A stretch of 64,000 nucleotides of DNA from Cherax quadricarinatus (taxonomy: Eukaryota; Arthropoda; Malacostraca; Decapoda; Parastacidae): positions 3,047,228 through 3,111,227 of the forward strand of contig NC_091391.1 of NCBI RefSeq assembly GCF_038502225.1, written 5' to 3'. The notes under the pieces are model-generated. The model searched no databases, was not told the DNA's origin, and was given only the letters and a program-made list of their open reading frames with translations. Positions 1-9,800 of the stretch are shown piece by piece; within the stretch, counting starts at the first letter, position 1, and each line of letters starts with the position of its first letter. A program made the position numbers and the translations under genes.

Positions 1-299
1 AACAGTAAAGTATAACGATTTACTAACAAAGTTACGAAAAATCTGTTAAATAATCAACTAATAAAATGCCATTAATAATAAAATAAAAGTCCACTCAACT
101 TTAGTAGCAACAAAAGCGGTCAATAGTGTGCGCTAAATAGGTAATAGAAGCAATAATGGTCCGCATGCGGGCCGCATCCGCATGCTGACCGCACCTGCAT
201 GCGGAACAACAACAGCACCTCGGATGTCTGAGAGAAGTGGATTAACTTCATAGAAATTAGAATGATAAAGTTAAAAATCTGTGTTTTATTAAGTTGTAG
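1..299. other. No gene seen; GCATGC-rich palindromic patch
   Basis: AT-rich sequence with no usable open frame. Between about 162 and 207 the word GCATGC occurs several times in a G+C-rich patch (CCGCATGCGG and near copies), so short hairpins could form. I recognise no family. Confidence 0.5.
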
Positions 300-955
300 G
301 AGTAGATGAATGTATATAGTGGGAAGTTTATATCTCAGTGTATATATATACTGAGAAGTGTTTATGTATATACATTAAGAGGTATATATATCTCTGTGTA
401 TATATAGTGAGAGGTGTTTATCTCTATCAATATACAGTGAGAGGTGTATATCTCTAAGTGTATATACAGAGGTGTTTATCTCTATGTATATACACTAAGT
501 GTATACCTCTCTATATACACCGAGAGGTATATATATCTCTGTGTATATACACTGACAGGTATATATATCTCTGTGTATATACACTGACAGGTATATATAT
601 CACTGTGTATATACACTGACAGGTGTATATCTCTATGTATATATACTGAGAGGTGTATATCTCTATGTATATACACTGAAAAGTGTATATCACTATGTAT
701 ATACACTGAGAGGTGTATACCTCTCTGTGTATATACACTGAGAGGTATATACCACTCTGTGTATGTACAGTAAAAGGTGTATATTAGCGAATATACATTG
801 ATAAGTGTACATCTCTCTGAGACATATATATATCTTAGTGTACATACATTGTATGTATACTGAGAGATGTTTCTCAGTATATATACACTGAAAGATGTCT
901 CCCTCACCTTATATACACTGAAAAATACACGACTCAGTGTATATACGCTGAGATC
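300..955. repeat. Degenerate tandem repeat, TATACACTGAGAGG type
   Basis: About 650 bp of imperfect units of roughly 30-36 bp, built from TATATACACTGAGAGG alternating with TATATCTCTRTG. Each unit is partly self-complementary (ACTGAGAG against CTCTCAGT). Short open frames here are low-complexity and not coding. A diverged block of the same kind lies at 33958-34130, followed by matching unique sequence. Confidence 0.8.
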
Positions 956-1034
956 TTAATTATTTTTTAAATAAATAACTTTTGGCTGGTGGTGAACAGG
1001 TGACACGAAGCCTTAATGACCAGTGAGGTAACTC

Positions 1035-1176
1035 AATGACGTCAAGACGTTGAGTATCCCAGTGATTTAACGCTATTAATGACGTCAAGACGTTGAGTAT
1101 CCCAGTGATTTAACGCTATTAATGACGTCAAGACGTTGAGTATCCCAGTGATTTAACGCTATTAATGACGTCAAGA
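1035..1176. repeat. 43-bp tandem repeat, 3.3 copies
   Basis: The unit starts AATGACGTCAAGACGTTGAG and ends AACGCTATT. Copies start at 1035, 1078 and 1121, with a partial one at 1164. The copies are virtually identical, so the duplication is recent. Confidence 0.9.
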
Positions 1177-1234
1177 GTTTATTGGTGGAGGTGTGGCAGT
1201 CTGAAGGTCACCTTTGTTGATGTAACAGAATTGT

Positions 1235-1276
1235 AACCCCTGGGTGAAAACACACACGTGTTTACACCCAGGGGTT
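1235..1276. other. Inverted repeat (12-17 bp arms)
   Basis: AACCCCTGGGTG at 1235-1246 is complementary to CACCCAGGGGTT at 1265-1276, and the pairing extends imperfectly into the A/C-rich spacer. A hairpin is possible. No T-tract or gene context gives it a role. Confidence 0.7.
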
Positions 1277-1321
1277 AAAATGAACAGGTGTTTAACAGTG
1301 ACGAGGTGAGATACACAGGTA

Positions 1322-1322
<1 letters not shown>

Positions 1323-1399
<77 letters not shown>
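1323..1399. repeat. (CA)n microsatellite
   Basis: Near-pure CA dinucleotides over 77 bp with a single T interruption near 1371. Confidence 0.95.
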
Positions 1400-1400
<1 letters not shown>

Positions 1401-1402
<2 letters not shown>

Positions 1403-1680
1403 ATGGGACACAGCAACAAGGGGACACAGTTGGAAGTTGAAGACACAGATGAATCACAGGGATGTTAGGAAGTATTTCTTCAGCCACAGAGTAGTCAGTA
1501 AGTGGAATAGTTTGGGAAGCGATGTAGTGGAGGCAGGATCCATACATAGCTTTAAGCAGAGGTATGATAAAGCTCACGGAGATGGAAGAGTGATCGGGTA
1601 GCGGTCAGTTGAAGAGGCGGGGCCAGGAGCTGTGAATCGACCCCCGCAACAACTAGGTGAGTACACACACATACACGGGC
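1401..1680 (+). pseudogene. LINE reverse-transcriptase C-terminal fragment and 3' end
   Basis: From about 1401 one frame reads RWDTATRGHSWKLKTQ, then HRDVRKYFFSHR, VSKWNSLG and SFKQRYDKAHGDG, stopping near 1603. I recognise this as the C-terminal tail of a decapod non-LTR element of the jockey/CR1 superfamily, from memory. The 3' part (CCGCAACAACTAGGTGAGTA, then CA repeats) matches in reverse complement the starts of the minus-strand remnants at 5851 and 33736, so all are one family whose 3' end runs into a CA tract. The copy is 5'-truncated, with no polymerase motifs. The CA tract just before it is probably separate. Confidence 0.75.
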
Positions 1681-1720
1681 GTTGACTCCCGAAACCCTGT
1701 CCAGGTAAACTCCAGGTATA
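1676..1720 (+). mobile_element. CR1-like 3'-end scrap (GCGTTGACYCCCG family)
   Basis: GGGCGTTGACTCCCGAAACC followed by CCAGGTAAACTCCAGGTA is the 3' terminus also seen at the end of the LINE fragment at 46181-46851, and in reverse complement near 14680, 26970 and 30300. Only the last ~45 bp are present here. Confidence 0.65.
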
Positions 1721-1725
1721 TGTGG

Positions 1726-2055
1726 TGCCGAATAGGCAAAATTGGTCAGTTATCAAGAACTCATTGAAAATTAAGTTCTTGTTAACGTAAAAATTCATTT
1801 GGTACCAAAAGAACCTTAGAAAACTTACCTGACCTTATTATAACAAGCGCAGTTTAATTTAGCCTAATCCAACTAAATATATTTTAGGTAAGTTTACAAT
1901 AATTTAATAATAAATAAACACAATAGAATATATTATTTTCGTTAGGTTCAGAATGATTTTTGCGAAATTATTGCATACACAAATTTTCGTTTGCCTTATT
2001 CGGCAAGAAGAGCGTTGCTATTTAGGACAAAATAGCAAGTTTTACCTATTCGGCA
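1726..2055. mobile_element. Short inverted-repeat element (MITE-like)
   Basis: The left end TGCCGAATAGGCAAAA (from 1726) and the right end TTTTACCTATTCGGCA (to 2055) are complementary with one mismatch, giving ~16 bp terminal inverted repeats around an AT-rich 330 bp body. An extra internal half-site, TGCCTTATTCGGCA, lies at about 1992-2005. No transposase frame exists, so it would be non-autonomous. The right end runs directly into a (TA)n tract, which may be a TA-rich target or an expanded target duplication. I cannot identify the superfamily. Confidence 0.6.
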
Positions 2056-2286
<231 letters not shown>

Positions 2287-2307
2287 AAAATGGGAGGTGG
2301 ACACTAA

Positions 2308-4052
2308 AAGAAAGCTAGCATCAGGAGGGTAGGCTCCAAAACCTGGTGGTCCCTGGTCAAGGACAGACAAGGTTATCTGCCTGATGAACTCATTCCACCT
2401 CTAAATCGACAGGATGGAACCACCTCTACTAGTAGTCAAGAGAAGGCGGACCTCTTTGCTGAACACTTTGCTACCAAAATGCAAGTTGCTGATCCAGCAA
2501 GGGACCCTCCTTGGCTAGCTGCAAGAACTGTGTCAAAACTGTCAGTGGTGACAATAAGGCAGGAGGAGGTGCATTTCCTTCTTAAATCACTTGACCAAGA
2601 AAAGGCTGTAGGCCCAGACAAGTTGAGCCCAAGATTGTTGAGAAGATGTGTAGACCAGCTAGCAGCACCTCTAACTCGCATCTTTCAGCACTGCCTAGTA
2701 CAGTGTAAATGGCCCTCTCTGTGGAAAGAGGCAAATGTAGTCCCTGTTCACAAAAAGAAGAGCAGAGCAGAAATCAGCAACTACAGACCAGTGTCACTCC
2801 TGTCAATCACTGGTAAGATCACTCACTACTTTGTGATCGTCAATATGGCTTCAGGAAAGGTTACTCTGCTACTGATCTGTTGTTAAACCTCTCCACTAAG
2901 TGGCACCAGTCACTGGATGAATCCAAAGTCAGCTGTGTGGTAGCACTGGACATTGCTGGCGCTTTCGACCGGGTGTGGCACCTGGGCCTCTTATCAAAAC
3001 TTCAAGCACTGGGAATTGCAGGCTCTACGCTATGTCTCCTCAGTGATTACCTTCATGGTAGATCTCTAAGTGTAGTTCTCAATGGAACGGAATCAGCAAG
3101 ACATCCTATTGGGGCAAGTGTTCCACAAGGAAGCGTGCTGGGTCCATTGTTATGGAATGTCTACTTCAACGACCTTCTTCATCTCATCCCAGAATCCTAT
3201 GCATATGCAGACGACTGTACACTGACATTCACTTATCCAAGAGAAGAAATGCCAGCTGCTCTAAGCTACATCAATCACCAGCTAAGAGCTATATCAGCTT
3301 GGGGAAATAGATGGCAAGTAACATTTGCACCTGAGAAAACGCAAATGATGATAGTCTCTAGGCACCATGATGGTAATGCTGGTGCAGTAGTAAGGATGAA
3401 TGGGAGGGTGTTGGCACCTGGAGAAGAAGTTGATATCCTTGGGGTGAAATTTGACTCCAAACTAACCATGAAGAACCATGTTGTAAATCTTGCAAACAAG
3501 GCAGGCAGGAAGCTTACAGCACTTCGCCGTATCTCGCATCTGCTTGACAGTAGGGGTTGCAAGATTCTGTACGAGGCACAAGTACGCTCACACCTTGAGT
3601 ATGCTCCACTTTCTTGGTTTGCCTGCCCCCCCTCTCATCTGCGACTGCTTGACAGAGTAGAGAACAGAGCAAGACGTCTCATCTCTCACCTGGACCCATC
3701 CTGGATAGATCTGTCATTTCAACAGAGCCTTCAACATAGGAGGGATGTGGGTGGCCTTACTGTTATGTACAAGGCCAATATTGTCAAAATACCACACTTG
3801 GATCCACTTCGAGGACAGCGTGAAACAAGCTTTTATGCCACAAGACGGGCAGAAAGCAGCAACTTCACTCTGGCTGTACCCTTCTCCAGAACATCACTCC
3901 ATCTGAGATCATACAAACCCAGGATGACTCGAGTATGGAACACATTCGTACAGCATAATGATGTCAACGAGATAAAGTCAGTTGATCAAATGAAAATGCT
4001 GGCCCACAGATGGCTCCAACTTCATCCTGTTCCCTACCTGCATGTCTCATAA
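2308..4052 (+). pseudogene. Jockey/CR1-type LINE reverse transcriptase, broken
   Basis: An open frame from about 2308 (5' end missing) reads [15 protein letters not shown], then AVGPDKLSPRLLRR and SNYRPVSLLSITGK, the entry motifs of a non-LTR reverse transcriptase. At about 2813-2825 the frame breaks. The next piece, DRQYGFRKGYSATDL, is in another frame, and the intervening residues typical of the family are absent, so a small deletion with frameshift occurred. From 2880 one long frame carries VALDIAGAFDRVWHL, SVPQGSVLGPLLWNVYFNDL, the catalytic YADD (about 3205-3216), FAPEKTQMM and the C-terminal region, ending at TAA 4050-4052. No endonuclease domain is present upstream, so this is a 5'-truncated dead copy. 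The clade assignment is uncertain. Confidence 0.88.
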
Positions 4053-4289
4053 CAATAAAAATGCTTTCAAATGAGCTGATGTAGGTAACAGCTCTTAGCT
4101 TGCCAATAAAGTTAGGAATCCTTAACCTGTAAATAGCTGTCAATAAAGTTAGGAATCCCTAGCCTTGTCAAACCCTGTGTAAATTCTTCTTAAGATGGTC
4201 GAAACATTTCGCTTCTCCCACCATCCCGTCGTCTATAAATGTATACATGTATAAACTTTATGTTATATTGTAAATAAGGACTGAAAAAT
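4053..4289 (+). other. Probable 3' tail of the preceding LINE
   Basis: The stop codon is followed by AACAATAAAAATG, then by two near-identical stretches containing CAATAAAGTTAGGAATCC (near 4105 and 4141). These AATAAA-like signals fit a transcript 3' end. Nothing else is recognised before the next LINE fragment. Confidence 0.45.
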
Positions 4290-4652
4290 AAGTCCCCGCG
4301 GGCCGGTCTGTAACCAGGCCTCCCGGTGGATCAGGGCCTGATCAACCAAGCTGTTACTGCTGGACGTACGCAAACCAACGTACGAACCACAGCCCGGCTA
4401 GTCAGGTACTGACTTTAGGTTCCTGTCCAGAGACTTCTTGGAGACAACCAGGAGTCTATTGGTAATCCCCCTTATGTATGCTGGAAGGCAGTTGATCAAT
4501 CTTGGTCCCCTGACACTTATTTACGTACTCGTATTTTCTTATAAGGAGAATGTTGCATCTCCTGCTTAGTCTTTTGCTTTCGTAGGGAGTGATCTCAGTG
4601 TGAAAATTTGGGATCAGTCCCTCTATGATTTTCCAAGTGTATATTATTATGT

Positions 4653-4861
4653 AGATAAATGGTTCAGAGAACCGACATGTTGATAAATTAGATACAAGAT
4701 TGATGGACTGAACACATCGACTCAAGGTTGAGGGACTGATTACCTCATTCTCCTCCTGTTCTTCAAGTTTCTCCTTTGTATGGACTGATGAAGCCACTGT
4801 GTGGCGAAACGTTTCCTCAATAAAGATACCCAAGAGTTGCACATGTGTCTAATTTATCAAC
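4653..4861 (+). mobile_element. Hammerhead-bearing insertion with 10-bp target duplication
   Basis: ATTATTATGT occurs at 4643-4652 and again at 4862-4871, exactly bracketing 209 bp that interrupt a LINE coding frame, so this is a target duplication. The insertion has partial inverted ends (GTTGATAAATTAGA near 4679 against TCTAATTTATCAAC near 4847) and carries a hammerhead-like core at 4782-4816, followed by CAATAAAGATACC. It has no coding capacity. The relatives at 28818, 47100 and 47988 share this architecture. By analogy with Penelope-like elements, whose terminal repeats are known to encode hammerheads, I infer a short non-autonomous Penelope-related element. Confidence 0.7.
4782..4816 (+). 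ncRNA. Hammerhead ribozyme candidate
   Basis: Order of parts: GGA (stem I, 4782-4784), CTGATGA core (4785-4791), one extra A, GCCAC-TGT-GTGGC hairpin (stem II, 4793-4805), GAAAC (4806-4810), GTT cleavage triplet (4811-4813), TCC (stem I return, 4814-4816). Every invariant core position of a type I hammerhead is present. Two caveats apply. An unpaired A sits between the core and stem II in every copy here. Stem III would be only AC/GU, which suggests activity, if any, as a dimer, as known for short-stem-III hammerheads. Self-cleavage is inferred, not shown. Confidence 0.65.
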
Positions 4862-5284
4862 ATTATTATGTGTCTTTCCTATGTGCCAGGAAGCACATGT
4901 CAAGGGACTTCAACCGTTCCCAGTAATTGAGATGCTTTATTGTACTTATATGTTCCATGAAAGTTCTCTGTACATTCTCTAGGTTTGTAATATTTCCTGA
5001 TGCCTTGAAAGGAGCCATTGCAAAGATGTTTGTCAACAATTTACATTTAAAATATCTCCTGCAGGTGCCCAGAGCTAGGGCACAGCATACCCAGGATACA
5101 AGAGGCATTACCCCTCTGAACTGCAGCAATGAATCTCTGGAACAGAAAACTAGCCTCCCTGGGGTACTTAGCTGCCCTGATGAGTCTCTTGCCTAGTTTA
5201 TTAAGACTTAAGGTGCCTCCATGGTAACTAATATGACGAACAAGTGCACTGTATTTTTGAGACTCTCTGATCCTGGCAGCTGTG

Positions 5285-5470
5285 ACTGTTGGTGAGTTGC
5301 TTAGTCAGTTTGTCAGGGATCTATACTAGTGGACAACTGGCAGTCCCTGGTTCGAATCTTCCTGGCTGCTATATCTGTTTCCCAGCATACGCAAAACAAA
5401 CCACTAAGGGGTTCGAAACGTTGACTACACTGGTATCAGGTCTCGTCATGTACCACTGTGTTACGAAACA
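5285..5470 (+). mobile_element. Possible tRNA-derived SINE
   Basis: GGTTCGAATCT at about 5350 is a perfect RNA polymerase III B box, and GAGTTGCTTAGTCAG, ~55 bp upstream, resembles an A box. The spacing fits a tRNA-like head, but the arms do not fold into a good cloverleaf, so it is not a tRNA gene. The downstream body (to about 5470) has no coding frame. Confidence 0.45.
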
Positions 5471-5755
5471 CAACAGGAATGGTCCACAGACACACCATCT
5501 GTGACTTGTCTGTGTCAGGGGCCACCATCTGTGACCCAACTGTTCCTACCCACACCTCAAAACACTGAAAGCCATGAAGTCCTTGAACTCACCATAAGTT
5601 ATGAAAAAAGTATCAGTAAATAGAAGAATGAACATGAACTTGATCCAAGGTTCTGGCTGAACTTCCCATCCATATTTCTGCAATGATCGCGAACAGCTGA
5701 TACAAGATGCGAAAATAACCACGGGGGAGAGTTGCTTGGTAGGTCGTTTACCACC

Positions 5756-5757
<2 letters not shown>
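5471..5757. other. No gene or known repeat seen
   Basis: A unique-looking stretch of about 290 bp between the SINE-like piece and a GT microsatellite. Short frames show no conserved motif. The segment GACACACCATCTGTGAC / CCACCATCTGTGACCC is a short local duplication near 5490-5540. Confidence 0.5.
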
Positions 5758-5830
<73 letters not shown>

Positions 5831-5850
5831 TGTGTGTGTGTGTGTACTCA
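5758..5850. repeat. (GT)n microsatellite
   Basis: About 93 bp of GT with one C interruption. Read on the minus strand it is a CA tract directly following the 3' end of the LINE remnant at 5851-6690, so it is probably that element's grown 3' tail. Confidence 0.95.
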
Positions 5851-6690
5851 CCTAACTGTGGTTGCAGGGGTCGAGACTCAGCTCCTAGACCCCCCTCATC
5901 ACTCATCGCTACTAGGTCCTCTCCCTCTCTACTTCCTGAGCTGTGTCATACCTAGTCTTAAAACTATGTACTTTCTCTAATTTCTTGACGTGCTTGACCA
6001 GGTGTGGGTTCCAGACTGGTGCTGCATACTCCAGTATGGGCCTAACATACACAGTGTACAGTGTCTTGAACGATTCCTTATTAAGGTATCGGAAAGCTAT
6101 TCTCAGGTTTGCCAGGCGCCCATATGCTGCAGCAGTTACCTGGTTGATGTGTGCTTCCGGAGACATGCTCGATGTTATGTTCACCCCAAGATCTTTCTCC
6201 TTGAGCTAGGTTTGCAGTCTTTGTCCACCTAGCCTATATTCTGTCTACGGTCTTCTTTGCCATTCCCCAATCTTTATGACTTTGCATTTGGCAGGGATGA
6301 ATTCGAGAAGCCAGTAACTGGACCACATGTCCAGCCTGTCCAGGTCTCTTTGCAGTCCTGCCTCATCCTCATCCGATTTAATTCTTCTCATCAACTTCAC
6401 ATCATCTGCGAACAAGGACACTTCAGAGTCTATACCTTCCATCATGTCATTCACATATATCAAAAATAGCACTGGTCCTAGGACTGACCCCTGTGGGACC
6501 CCACTCGTCACAGGCGCCCACTGTGATACCTCATCACGTACCATGACTTGTTGTTGCCTCCCTGTCAGGTATTCTATGATCACTGCAGTGCCCTTCCTGT
6601 TATATGTGCCTGATCCTCTAGCTTCTGTACTAATCTCTTGTGAGAAACTGTGTCGAAGGCCTTCTTGCAGTCCAGGAAAATGCAGTCAAC
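5851..6690 (-). pseudogene. LINE reverse-transcriptase remnant with internal deletion
   Basis: Read on the minus strand from about 6690: VDCIFLDCKKAFDTVSHKRL, a frameshift, then IIEYLTGRQQQVMV, TSGVPQGSVLGPVLFLIYVN, the catalytic FADD and KVIKIGEWQRR. A second frame continues with PEAHINQVTAAAYGRLANLR and YVRPILEYAAPVWNPHL. The residues KLEKV join directly to SFKTRYDTAQE, which in the related copy at 1401 is the extreme C-terminus, so roughly a hundred or more codons are deleted there. The 3' end runs into the GT/CA tract. Jockey/CR1-superfamily non-LTR element, dead. Confidence 0.85.
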
Positions 6691-6820
6691 CCACCCCTAA
6701 AATCAAACCCCTTTCTATACAAAGTTCAATCAAAGGGCTCCCATTATCATTTACACCTGGCACCCCAAACTTACCTACCACACCCTCTCTAAAAGCATTT
6801 AGGTGCCCTACCAACATAGG
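6691..6820. other. Short spacer, nothing recognised
   Basis: C/A-rich unique sequence between the LINE remnant and the 15-bp satellite, with no motif found. Confidence 0.4.
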
Positions 6821-9800
6821 GTCACACTACACAGTGCCACACAACACAAGGTCACACCAGTGTTACACCACAGTGTCACACCACACAGGGTCACACCACA
6901 GTGTCACACAGTGTCACACCACACAGTACCTTAACACACAGGGTCACACCACACAGTGTCACACCACACAGGGTCACACCACACAGTACCACACCACACA
7001 GGGTCACACCACAAAGTGTCACACCACACAGGGTCACACCACACAGTGCCACACCACACAGCACCACACCACACAGTGCCACACAAGACAGTCTCACAAC
7101 ACAGGGTCACACAACACAGTGTCACACCACAAAGTGTCACACCACACAGGGTCACACCACACAGTACCACACCACACAGGGTCACACCAGAGTATCACAC
7201 CACACAGTGTCACACCACACAGGGTCACACAACACAGTACCATACCACACAGTGTCACACCACACAGTACCACACCACACAGTGTCACACCACACAGTGC
7301 CACACCAGACAGTCTCACACCACAGTATCACACCACACAGTGTCACACCACACAGTGTCACACCACACAGGGTCACACCACACAGGGTCACACCACACAG
7401 TACCACACCACACAGGGTCACATCACACAGTATCACACCACACAGTGTCACACCACACAGGGTCACACCACACAGTGCCACACCAGTCTCACAACACAGG
7501 GTCGCACCACACAGTGTCACACCACACAGGGTCACATCAGAGTATCACACCACACAGTGTCACACTACACAGGGTCACACCAGAGTATCACATTACACAG
7601 TGTCACACCACACAGTGTCACACCACACAGGGTCACACCACACAGTACCACACCACACAGTGTCACACCACACAGGGTCACACCAGAGTATCACACCACA
7701 CAGTGTCACACCACACAGTGTCACACCACACAGTGTCACACCACAAAGTGTCACACCACACAGGGTCACACCACACAGTACCACACCACACAGGGTCACA
7801 CCACACAGTACCACACCACACAGTGTCACACCACACAGTGTCACACCACAAAGTGTCACACCACACAGGGTCACACCACACAGTACCACACCACACAGGG
7901 TCACACCACACAGTATCACACCACACAGTGTCACACCACACAGTACCACACCACACAGGGTCACACCAGAGTATCACACCACACAGTGTCACACCACACA
8001 GTGTCACACCACACAGTACCACACCACACAGGGTCACACCAGAGTATCACACCACACAGTATCACACCGCACAGTGTCACACCACACAGTACCACACCAC
8101 ACAGGGTCACACCACACAGTATCACACCACACAGTGTCACACCACACAGGGTCACAGTACACAGTGTCACACCACACAGTGTCACACCACACAGTGTCAC
8201 ACCACACAGTACCACACCACACAGGGTCACACCAGAGTATCACACCACACAGTATCACACCGCACAGTGTCACACCACACAGTACCACACCACACAGGGT
8301 CACACCACACAGTGTCACACCACACAGTATCACACCACACAGTGTCACACCACACAGGGTCACAGTACACAGTGTCACACCACACAGTGTCACACCACAC
8401 AGTGTCACACCACACAGTGTCACACCACACAGTGTCACACCACATAGTGTCACACCACACAGTATCACACCACACAGTATCACACCACACAGTGTCACAC
8501 CACACAGTGTCACACCACACAGTGTCACACCACACAGTATCACACCACACAGTGTCACACCACACAGTGTCACACCACACAGTATCACACCACACAGTGT
8601 CACACCACACAGTATCACACCACACAGTATCACACCACACAGTGTCACACCACACAGTGTCACACCACACAGTGTCACACCACACAGTGTCACACCACAC
8701 AGTGTCACACCACACAGTGTCACACCACACAGTGTCACACCACACAGTATCACACCACACAGTGTCACACCACACAGTATCACACCACACAGTATCACAC
8801 CACACAGTGTCACACCACACAGTGTCACACCACACAGTGTCACACCACACAGTGTCACACCACACAGTGTCACACCACACAGTGTCACACCACACAGTCT
8901 CACACCACAGTATCACACCACACAGTGTCACACCACACAGTATCACACCACACAGTGTCACACCACACAGTGTCACACCACACAGTGTCACACCACACAG
9001 TACCACACCACACAGTGTCACACCACACAGTGTCACACCACACAGTGTCACACCACACAGTATCACACCACACAGTGTCACACCACACAGTGTCACACCA
9101 CACAGTGTCACACCACACAGTGTCACACCACACAGTGTCACACCACACAGTGTCACACCACACAGTATCACACCACACAGTGTCACACCACACAGTGTCA
9201 CACCACACAGTGTCACACCACACAGGGTCACACCAGACAGGGTCACACCAGACAGTCTCACACCACAGTATCACACCACACAGTGTCACACCACACAGGG
9301 TCACACCACACAGTACCACACCACACAGGGTCACACCAGAGTATCACACCACACAGTGTCACACCACACAGTGTCACACAACACAGTATCACACCACACA
9401 GTGTCACACCACACAGGGTCACACCACACAGTATCACACCACACAGTGTCACACCACACAGTATCAAACCACACAGTGTCACACCACACAGTATCACACC
9501 ACACAGTGTCACACCACACAGTGTCACACCACACAGTGTCACACCACACAGTCTCACACCACAGTATCACACCACACAGTGTCACACCACACAGTATCAC
9601 ACCACACAGTGTCACACCACACAGTGTCACACCACACAGTGTCACACCACACAGTGCCACACCAGACAGTCTCACACCACAGTATCACACCACACAGTGT
9701 CACACCACACAGTGCCACACAACACAGTATCACACCACACAGTGTCACACCACACAGTGTCACACAACACAGTATCACACCACACAGTGTCACACCACAC

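Larger units (their letters stand above)
4290..5225 (-). pseudogene. CR1-like LINE 3' fragment, split by an insertion
   Basis: Minus-strand reading gives FKASGNITNLENVQRTF and HLNYWERLKSLDM, then a 209 bp foreign insertion (4653-4861), then YTWKIIEGLIPNFH and ITPYESKRLSRRCN. These match closely the plus-strand fragment at 46181-46851 (ENVQRTFTARITEIKHLNYW, YTWKILEGLVPN, THYESKRLGRRC). This is the C-terminal tail of a LINE reverse transcriptase. Its 3' end contains the GATCAACCA and CGTACG stretches common to all copies. 5'-truncated and frameshifted. Confidence 0.85.

Noticed and set aside
4190..4225. Hammerhead suggested by GGTCGAAACATTTCGC
   Set aside because: No CTGANGA core and no complementary stem I flanks.
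5300..5375. Functional tRNA gene
   Set aside because: Only the B box is convincing; no cloverleaf could be drawn.
5395..5425. Hammerhead suggested by GGTTCGAAACGTTGAC
   Set aside because: No CTGANGA upstream; only GAAACGTT and a weak AACC/GGTT pairing are present.
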